This document shows positions 56,201 to 64,000 of a stretch of 64,000 nt of DNA, in pieces (the stretch's first letter is position 1; each line of letters begins with the position of its first letter). The notes under the pieces were generated by a model. The model saw only the letters and a list, made by a program, of their open reading frames with translations. It had not been told where the DNA came from and made no database searches. The translations under genes and the position numbers were made by a program. The DNA comes from Diogma glabrata (Eukaryota; Arthropoda; Insecta; Diptera; Cylindrotomidae), in assembly GCA_963693315.1 (NCBI GenBank), contig OY856188.1, forward strand, positions 185,725,487 through 185,789,486, read 5' to 3'.

Positions 56201-56328
56201 TCTTTTTACACTGAATTAGAATATCGAGTTGACTGAGATGGTGAGTAATGTCAACTGAGAAAGCCTAATCTTGTACCCAATCAACTATTTTAGTTCAGAT
56301 CAGTCATAATATCCCCCGGGCCCTCAAT

Positions 56329-56721
56329 GATTTCATTTGATGATTACCACATGTTTTATACTTCGTGAGGCGCCTGTCCTTGACGAGTCTGAAAACTTTT
56401 GTTCTGCCATTTTCCTCGATTCGGCGGCGTTTTCGTTCGGAGAGCTCCGAAACCTTGTCCGACAAAAATTTGTCTGCTATTGTCGAGTCCGACATCCCAA
56501 ACATGCCAAAATGTCAATCGTCGGGCTCGACAATAGTAGACACATTTTTGTTGGACAAGGTTACCCTCGTGTTCTAAAACAAATTTAAACCCCCATATTT
56601 ACGAGCTTACCGAACGAAAAATCGGCCGAAGCGAGGAAAATGGCAGAACAAAAGTTTTCGGACTCGTCAAGGACATGCGCCTCACGAAGTATAAAATATG
56701 TGGTAATCATCAAATGAAATC
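56329..56721. repeat. 390-bp foldback hairpin element inserted in the hAT gene
   Basis: The left arm (from GATTTCATTTGATGATTACC) and the right arm (ending at GAAATC, 56721) are reverse complements over about 180-200 bp. Shared blocks include CTTCGTGAGGCGC, TCCTTGACGAGTC, AACTTTTGTTCTGCC and CTATTGTCGAG. The right arm has about 40 extra bases near 56570-56610. Open frames exist on both strands because both arms are open, but neither is a known protein. It interrupts the hAT transposase between its VRALR and WPKNDHR parts. Confidence 0.88.
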
Positions 56722-56754
56722 GGCGATGACCCAGGGACTATAATCTTTAATTTC

Positions 56755-57162
56755 GAAAAAAATTACGATTTTGTCCAACGGCTGTAAAAATCTTCTTAAA
56801 ACTTATGATTCGCAGGGCACGCACTTTGGCATAATATGGCAAACCGTCGTAATCTTATTCCACAGCTTTTAGCAATGCCATTAATGCTCGATGGTTTAAG
56901 CCCCGTGCTCGAATAAGTTTAACGATTTTATCAAATTTTTTAAACACATTGTCTATTTTATTTACTTTTGAACATAAGACCAGCAAGCCACTTTAATGCA
57001 ATGGAAGTTTTGAAAAGATCTATTATGTTTGGGTTTAACATAATCTGTTAGTCTGCCGACGAGACCACGTATAGCTGCTTTCATAAAAGGGGTTGTTACC
57101 AAAAGGGGAAGTTGCCAAATACACCAGGTTATGCATTGGAAGATCATATTTTTTAATAGCAA
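56755..57162 (-). pseudogene. hAT transposase, N-terminal/central part
   Basis: After MIFQCITWCIWQLPLL and a region with NFHCIKVACWS, a frame change leads to NVFKKFDKIVKLIRARGLNH, RALMALLKAVE, stop, then DYDGLPYYAKVRALR. The conserved LIRARGLNHR and DLPYYxxVRWL segments are characteristic of GTF2IRD2/ZBED-like hAT transposases. The hAT 5' end is only ~165 bp upstream, so the DNA-binding N-terminus has been deleted. Multiple stops make it non-functional. Confidence 0.76.
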
Positions 57163-57327
57163 TTATAAGTACATTTTGTGTTTTGAGATTATTTTTGATA
57201 CAGTCAATTTTTATGCATTTTTTAATTTTTTAATTAAAACACTGTAGGTGTGAAAAAGTCTTGAGGGCCGCAACAATTTATGTAGCAGGCCACAAGTGGC
57301 CTATGGGCCGCGAGTTTGACATCACTG

Positions 57328-58642
57328 CGTAATTAGTTGCTTGTCTTACAAATTCAGACTTTGTGTCAAAGTTTCATTAAAATCATTTTATCAACGAAGT
57401 CTGTACAAAATAGTGTGAACAAATTTTTTTTACCGTCAATATAGAAGCTATATGATGCAGGGTTTTCATAAGTCGTATAAGAAGTTTGAGCAATAAAGTA
57501 ATTGACTGAACTCAAAGCTCTGTTTCGCTCTACATTCTTACATTGATTTGGTCAAGCAAGCCGCTTCTGCTTGACGGGTTTTCTGACTTAACAAATTATG
57601 GCAATCATAGTTCTGATAAGTGTACCTATTGATCTCCTATATGTTATACAGTTCATGCACATATTTGGAAATTTGTACGATTTTATCAAAGTCACTCGGT
57701 GATTGACTTGATTTTTTAACATGATGGAAGTTATGAGATGCTTTTACAGCCATAACTGCTTTGAAAAACAAAAATATATTTTTATAACTTCATTTAATGA
57801 CTCAAACTTTTTTTTGATTAAGCACAAAAATTTACATGTAGAGACACATTCCTTGGTTTATAATTTATATATCAAGAAAAATAATTAAATTTATATTAAA
57901 GCGATATTGTTAATTTATATTTCCTTAACTAATGTATTTTAAAAATTTGGGTTAAACTTGTAATTATGTCAGTTATAACATGCTTAATTCTTATCAACTT
58001 GAAACTCTAGTTTTTTTGTTTACCTTATACATATACTATTTACGATATAGAGTAAATGCATAAGACATCCTACTGTGAGTTTTATTGCGATTGCATTTTC
58101 ATAGGGTATACGCCGCATATCTTTAATTACAGTTGTAAAGGTGTATAAATAGAGGCAATCAAAAGTGAAAAGTTAACTTGATAATACCTACATTGATCAT
58201 CACTCAAATTACAATGAATTCATTGAAAACTACATTCAAACTGGTTCATGGAAATCGTTTTATATGCTTCGTAGACTGTAACCGTACAGAAATCTACGCT
58301 TTAAGATAACACCTAAAATATAATAGGGCGCAGAAGACAACTAACTCAAATCCTGCTATTTTGAAATATTACCCTTCTAGAAAACTGGTGAAGTTCGAGC
58401 CACAATATATGGCATTATCTGGATTCGTAATATATATAGTGTCAAAATGATCTGCATATATATAAAACTCTCTGCACATAATGGCAATCCTACCAGGATG
58501 GAGGTTTTAAAGGAGTTTTCTGAGAAATCTCTAGGGTTTTTTTGAACAAAATGTGTTGTGTGAATTGAGATTAACATTAATTTACATAAATGTAAAAAAT
58601 ATGTGTGTTATAAAATGGATCTCCAAGTTGGTTATTACTTAA
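57328..58642. other. AT-rich stretch, no gene seen
   Basis: No recognised protein, RNA gene or repeat was found. It lies between the hAT 5' terminus and the Helitron start. Confidence 0.45.
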
Positions 58643-58647
58643 TCTTC

Positions 58648-59029
<382 letters not shown>

Positions 59030-59936
59030 GAAAGTATGTGTGTTTGTCCTTTATGCATTAATACACCATTCATCCGATCATCATGAAACTTTGGAAAGTT
59101 GTTGTGTACACTAGCGAAAAGGTAACTGGCAAATTTTTTTTAAATACTGAACCCCAGAGCCCTTATAATTATCTCAAGGGTTTTTGCCTAAATGTTGATA
59201 AATATTTTAATTGGGTTTTATTTAAATTCGTTTTATATACTTAGGTTGCTTTGATCAATGTTTTTTACGTTGAACATAATTTTATGAAATTGAAAAATGA
59301 AAGTATAATTGGACAAACAATTACAGTTACATATCAAAATTATATATACGTATTGAAATTTAACACATCATGATCTTACAAATTTTTTCATCTACGCCAA
59401 ATATGTAGTTGGTTTGCAATTGTATGTAATACATGTTTCTAAAACTAAGCGAAGATAGTTGATCATTAATAAAGCTTAAAATTACGAAATGGAATTCGCA
59501 CAAATACTATACAAAGAAGCATAGCTTATGTATAATCAAACACGGATGACAATCATGCTAAACAAACTAATTAAAAATGGTGGCACTTAGCCGGCAACAC
59601 GTTTGCAATAGTGATTTGCAAACCGCGGTGACAATGCATTAATACCAATGAATTCAATATATCTTTCCGCCCGCAGGAACATAAGAAAAATTAAAAATTT
59701 TGGATCTATGGGTGTGACAACACCGCGTACTTTAGTACCTGCTATTAGTAAATCAGTTAACTTGAGATATCGTATACCACAGGCAATGGCAGTAAGAGGT
59801 CACTGATGTAAGGGGATAAGTGACATTTTAGGGGTGCTAGCTAATGAACTTTTTTTAATCAACGATAGCACCCTTAGTCTTAGTTATTTAATATTCTTTG
59901 GCGATGAAACGTTAGTTTTTTTAATTAAAATGTGTT

Positions 59937-60012
59937 GGGTAGTAGGAATTACAATCTATGTCACAACAACACATAAGAACCTTTTAAGAACAAGGTCCCA
60001 CAACACGCAATT
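59937..60012 (-). mobile_element. 3' tail fragment of CR1/Crack-type LINE
   Basis: TAGTAGGAATTACAATCTAT, GTCACAACAACACATA, CCTTTTAAGA and GGTCCCACAACA match the reverse-strand 3' UTR of the LINE at 29213-32168. Only about 75 bp is present. It lies inside the Helitron and so inserted after it, or was captured by it. Confidence 0.75.
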
Positions 60013-60404
60013 TTTTTATTCTTTTATATTTTTTTTAAAGAATGAACTTTTTTGCTTGCTCGAAGAAATGAGCTTCTATATAACTATTATATATGCTGGA
60101 TTGAGGAAAACAATGCGTTACTTTATCTTGGTATATGCTTCTAGTACTAGGCTAATTAGTAAGCCAATTTTAGCTTTGTTCCTGCAAATTTGAAAAAAAA
60201 AATATTTTATTTTTATTTCCTCATTCCTATTATTAAATATTGCCCTATGTTGTACATTATTATGTAAAAGAATTTAATATTTAGTTTTCCATTCTTTAAA
60301 AAGAATATTCGTTTATTAAGAATAAAACGAATAAGAATAAAAACCAAAAAAAATTTGTCAAATGTTTGTCAAATGTCAAATATTTTGAAATTGCACAAAT
60401 TTTT

Positions 60405-60706
60405 TGGAAATTTACGGTGAAAAAGATGATGAACAATGTCATTGAAGCTACAATTTTAAATGGAAAATTCGAAGGGGAAGATGTAGTGTTGCCACGTATT
60501 CCAATGATCCCAACAGATATGGCATTTGAATTCAAACGTTTACTTTCGTGAACAACTCGATTTTGCAATTACCATCAACAAAGCACAATGTGCTTCTCAC
60601 ATGGACAACTGTATGTGGCTGACGCGTTAGGAAAACCTTCTGATTTATTCGTGTACGCACTAGACGGAAAAACAAAAACTATAGTGCACTCACAAGTATT
60701 CGTATA
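60405..60706 (+). pseudogene. Helitron PIF1-like helicase, C-terminal remnant
   Basis: The plus strand reads FTVKKMMNNVIEATILNGKF, EGEDVVLPRIPMIPTDM and FEFKRL. After a shift it gives FAITINKAQ, and after another CFSHGQLYVADALGKPSDLF, VYALDGK and a TAA. LPRIPMIP, TINKAQ and SHGQLYVA are conserved late blocks of the Helitron helicase, which unwinds DNA for rolling-circle transposition. The region between INKAQ and CFSHGQ is deleted. Only the last ~90 residues of a protein usually well over 1000 residues long remain. Confidence 0.86.
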
Positions 60707-61370
60707 AATAAATAGAATTAAAACGACATTTTAAAATTCTTTCCATATTAAAATATATAAGTTGCAATAAAAATGACACAATGTAAATTGATGTTTTCAT
60801 AACGAGTTTTCCTGAATTTCCTTTCTTATGAGATAGCGGCAATATGCGACTGGCATAATGTTAAATAAACAAAACTTTTATACTATTTGGTGTAAAAAAT
60901 ATAATTTTTAGAGATTTTGTGAGTGATTAAGATCAAAAGATTATTGTAATTCACTTGAATTTTGCAATTTGAAAGCATTTTTCATTTTCTCTCAGAAAAA
61001 CATATTTAGTTTTTGTGTGTTTCGTGTTGGGAACAAATAGAATGCATATGAGCACTGTGAACATTTGTGAATCTATTTTTGTTCTGTATAATGTTCTACA
61101 TTTCGATGACACACCTCTACTAATTCAACAAGTCATTCAAATTTTTTTATTGCTTACTTGAAAACTTATTTGATCGCTAATTTTTCATATATCCGAACTG
61201 ATCAGCTAGAGTGCTGATTATTTTTCATTCACATATTTTTAAAAAGAAAACTTAAAAACTATGCTATCATTTCTCATTACCACTTTTTGAAATCATTGCT
61301 ACTACGTCAATAAAATGTCTGAGCAAAAACTTTATTTATAAGCGTAGCAAAGCACCCCAGGTCCTGCTAG

Positions 61371-61697
61371 TCATTTATAACATATAATAATTTAATAAAA
61401 ATAATTTATTTTACATATCTCTTTTTTAAAAAAAAAAAATAACTCAGATGCGTTTCGAATATAAATATCCATCATCAAAAAAAAAAAAATTTATATTAAT
61501 TATAATTTATATTAATATCATTGAAAAAAAATAGTTGTTTCTTAAAAATATATGCATTCAAAATCAAAAGAAAATTAATAGATTTAAAATTTACAAAATA
61601 CGACCATAACAAGAACAATAAAGAAAAGTATTAATTTATAATTAAATTGTATAAAATATTAGAAATAAATTATATTCGGTTATTCAAAATTATATAT
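61371..61697. other. AT-rich stretch, no gene seen
   Basis: Simple A/T-rich sequence between the Helitron end and the next hairpin element. No coding or RNA signal was recognised. Confidence 0.45.
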
Positions 61698-61945
61698 GGG
61701 GCCCTATTCCCGAACACATAATTGTGAATTTTGACAATATTGTGAAGTTTGTATTTCATCACATTCAACGGTAACGGTAACGATTTTACGAAAAAAGAAT
61801 TTCACAATATTGTCAAAATTGAATTAAGACAGTTATATTGTGAAATTCGTTTTTCGGAAAATCGTTACAGTTACCGTTTAATGTTATGCAATACAAACTT
61901 CACAATATTGTCAATTCACATTTATGTTTTCGGGAATAGGGCTCA
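61698..61945. repeat. Hairpin MITE with long terminal inverted repeats
   Basis: The ends are G(G/A)GCCCTATTCCCGAA(C/A)ACATAA, followed by TGTGAATT, GACAATATTGTGAAGTTTGT and AACGGTAAC(G/T)GTAACGATTTT on both arms. The whole ~248-bp element folds back, with a short middle. ATG on both sides may be a 3-bp target duplication, which with the GGGCCC-type end would fit a Harbinger-like MITE. The class assignment is tentative. Confidence 0.85.
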
Positions 61946-62137
61946 TGGACTTCTTAATAGCTTTATATATTCCAAATTCTTCCATTGAATTCATGAAAGG
62001 ACCTTTGTTACAAAAATGTAAAGCTTTAAAATTATTGTCAAAACTTGTATATGAATTCAGAATTTTTGTGGGCAATTGAACTCAGGTATCTAAGGAAGTG
62101 ATTTGAATGTTTACAACTCAAACGTATGGTTGGAATT

Positions 62138-62262
62138 ACGTCAGAAAAAAACTCTCTTTTCCTCTTTTGAGATGTTTCGGTTGGGATTTAAATTCGTAAC
62201 CTTATCAGAAAAAACTCTGTTTTTCTCTTTTGAGTGTTTCGGTTGGGATTTTCCGTTAAATT
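62138..62262. repeat. Two-copy ~67-bp tandem repeat
   Basis: Two units share TCAGAAAAAA(A)CTCT, TTTTTCTCTTTTGAG or TTTTCCTCTTTTGAG, and TGTTTCGGTTGGGATTT. No coding role is seen. Confidence 0.7.
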
Positions 62263-62366
62263 TCTAGAAAGTACTGCAGTGAATTCATAGGATGTGTGAT
62301 ATAGGATGTGTTCATAGGAAGTGTAATATTTCTATAATAGTCAACATTCTAGGTCACGAGTGTATA

Positions 62367-62607
62367 CACTGAAAAAACATGTCCTATTTCCAATCGAAAT
62401 GCAGTTGTTTCAACCACACCGTGCGCTCTGATATGGCGAATCCAACTACGAAATTGCTTCAATAACTGTACAATTATAAACCGATGTAGTTGAGATAATC
62501 ACACGAAATATTTATGTCAAAATAAAATATAGTTCAATTAATCTCAAATACTTAAATTTTAAAATGAAAAATTCATGATATAAGGCCATATAAAATTTTT
62601 TTCAGTG
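62367..62607. repeat. Possible short MITE with CACTGAAAAAA ends
   Basis: CACTGAAAAAA at 62367 is matched by TTTTTTTCAGTG at 62607. A second TTTTTTTCAGTG ends at 62810 and could be the true right end. Inner sequence shows little inverted similarity, so the call rests on the short ends only. Confidence 0.4.
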
Positions 62608-63109
62608 AAATAGTTATTAACTTTATTTAGCTACTGTTATATTGGATATAACACTTTATATTTTATATAAATCTCATTCTGTCGTTAGGAAAATGTTATG
62701 GTGTAGTTATCCCAATCACGGTGAAATTGTTTGCAAATAATTTTTCTTTGCATGAATAATAAACTCCCAACTTCGAGATGAGGTTGTCATTACTTCAATT
62801 TTTTTCAGTGAGTCATTATTAATTGCTTCGAAAACGAAATCATTGAGCGACACTATATGAATGATTTTCATTAATTAGGTGTTGATTTTAAATCACAATT
62901 ATTTATATGTTGATTTTTTCACCATTTATTTCTTTTTAAATTAGTTCTACGGGAGTTTTAAAGGTTTAAAGGCATTCCTCGAAACTATACACCGTCCTTC
63001 GTAGTTAAATATGTCGAGTTCACCCTACATAAAATTTACTTATATGAACAACAACGTTACAATGAATTAAATTACTTGGACCCTGCACTTAAATACTGAA
63101 AACTATGTA

Positions 63110-63917
63110 CTTACTAATTGGTTTTCGAAACCCAATAATAAATACAGACTCTTAAACTTCCTGTCTTCACGCTCATTCAACCAGAAATGAAACATCATAA
63201 TCACAACAATAGAACGAATTCTCAAACTTAGCTCTGTAGAATTCTGACCTGAAAATTATAACAATATCAAACAAGGGCTCAAAAAAAACCGCTATCCGCA
63301 ACACCTGATCAACAAATATATCAACAAATTCATCATGTCCCAACAAACTTTTAAGTCCTAACCTCCAATGATGTCTCAATCCCAGCCACTTCCCATTATC
63401 AGACTAAACTTCGATCCACCAACCCCTACCATCAGCTTATTATATGCTTCCCCTATCTTCGTCGATAACTTATCAAACAAAATTGAGAGAGTACTAAAAG
63501 AGTTTCTACCCAAAGACAAAATCAAAATTGTCTGGCCTGACAGACAACACAAACCACCAAACAAATTTTACCAAACTTAAAACTACAACACCAAAGAACA
63601 AGACCTGCAATACAGTACACAAAGTAAATTGCAAAGGAACAACAATAACATGAACCACAATCGACATGGTACCATCAGTTAATCTTTCACCAACATCTGC
63701 TCCTGACTCAATTCTGAGTTCTGTTCCTATCTCAACAAACAGCCCAAACCCCAATTTACTCCAAACTTCCCCTAATCCGACCCAATTAATACCAAATCCC
63801 CTTGACACTACTAAAAGAAATTACGCCACAGCATTAGCTTACCACCTAGGTGACACCACTCACACTTTTGACCTAGAAACCCCGAAAATCCTCTGCAGGA
63901 AAAAAAAAACTATTTAA
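63110..63917 (+). pseudogene. Penelope-like element 3 remnant, runs toward the window end
   Basis: The plus strand gives TNWFSKPNNKYRLLNFLSSR, SFNQK, stop, then TTIERILKLSSVEF, stop, YPQHLINKYINKFIM. This is the region between reverse transcriptase and nuclease in Penelope proteins. A shift leads to VDNLSNKIERVLKEF, and another to VHKVNCKGTT, the start of a GIY-YIG domain. A Pro/Ser-rich stretch follows (SPTSAPDSILSSVPIS, NPTQLIPNPL) where the YIG block is expected. Then comes RNYATALAYHLGDTTHTFDL with ETPKILCRKKK, the conserved C-terminal helix region. At least two stops and shifts make it inactive. It is a different family from the other two Penelope elements here. Confidence 0.75.
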
Positions 63918-64000
63918 AACGGATCACGGAAAAATCGTTATTCATTCTTTCATTTGCCAATTGCCAATTGTCTATTAACAAAAAATCCGATACAATAGGA

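Larger units (their letters stand above)
50262..57327 (-). mobile_element. hAT transposon remnant, split by several insertions
   Basis: On the minus strand, transposase pieces appear in family order at about 57162-56755, 56200-55859, 55580-55380 and 50382-50262. The 5' terminus is recognisable at 57302-57327: CAGTGATGTCAAACTCGCGG, a hAT-like CAGTG end, followed by GGCCACTTGTGGCC. The gaps hold a 390-bp hairpin element (56329-56721), a small unclassified insertion (about 55575-55858) and a 5 kb inverted-repeat element (50383-55376). I did not find the 3' terminal repeat. Frameshifts and stops make the transposase inactive. Confidence 0.78.

Noticed and set aside
56337..56588. Three overlapping open frames on both strands
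   Set aside because: They arise because the region is a long inverted repeat. No frame matches a known protein.

Overview
The window looks like a piece of an AT-rich arthropod nuclear genome, most likely an insect and tentatively a nematoceran fly. The evidence is its set of transposable elements: Jockey, LOA-type, CR1/Crack-type and RTE-type non-LTR retrotransposons, three Penelope-like elements, a Ty3/gypsy remnant, a Helitron, a hAT transposon and many foldback or MITE-like hairpins. I see no rRNA, no convincing functional tRNA and no clearly recognisable host gene. Almost every readable protein belongs to a mobile element. The species call is inference.

Layout, 0-14 kb: AT-rich intergenic DNA with a GC-tipped hairpin (2620-2772), a decayed Ty3/gypsy gag-protease remnant (3765-5085), a foldback repeat I call family A (5092-6099), a 3' fragment of a CR1/Crack-type LINE (7988-8404), a tRNA-like SINE head (8621-8692), several perfect or near-perfect hairpins (9813-10061, 11783-11884, 11959-12394) and LINE fragments.

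14-23 kb: a 4.4 kb Penelope-like element with a truncated inverted copy of itself upstream (14840-19212). Both ends carry a hammerhead-ribozyme-like motif. It is followed by an internally deleted RTE copy (20837-22410) that contains a piece of another LINE.

25-45 kb: family A copies, a frameshifted CR1/Crack-type LINE on the minus strand (29213-32168), and a four-level nest. In the nest a family A repeat contains an LOA-type LINE, which contains an RTE element with a 12-bp target-site duplication, which contains a 1.87 kb inverted-repeat element. Removing that last element puts the RTE endonuclease back in frame.

45-50 kb: an apparently intact two-ORF Jockey element with poly(A) and a 14-bp target-site duplication (45499-49803). 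It is the best candidate here for a recently active element.

50-57 kb: a hAT transposase gene on the minus strand, split by a 5 kb inverted-repeat element that carries a nearly complete second Penelope-like element (one frame, two stops). The same hAT gene was also hit by a 390-bp hairpin element.

58-64 kb: a Helitron whose 5' TATATA terminus seems to have expanded into about 370 bp of (TA)n, a hairpin MITE, and a third Penelope-like remnant that runs to the end of the window.

The genes do not form a host pathway. They are copies of selfish elements layered on each other, and the nesting order gives their relative ages.
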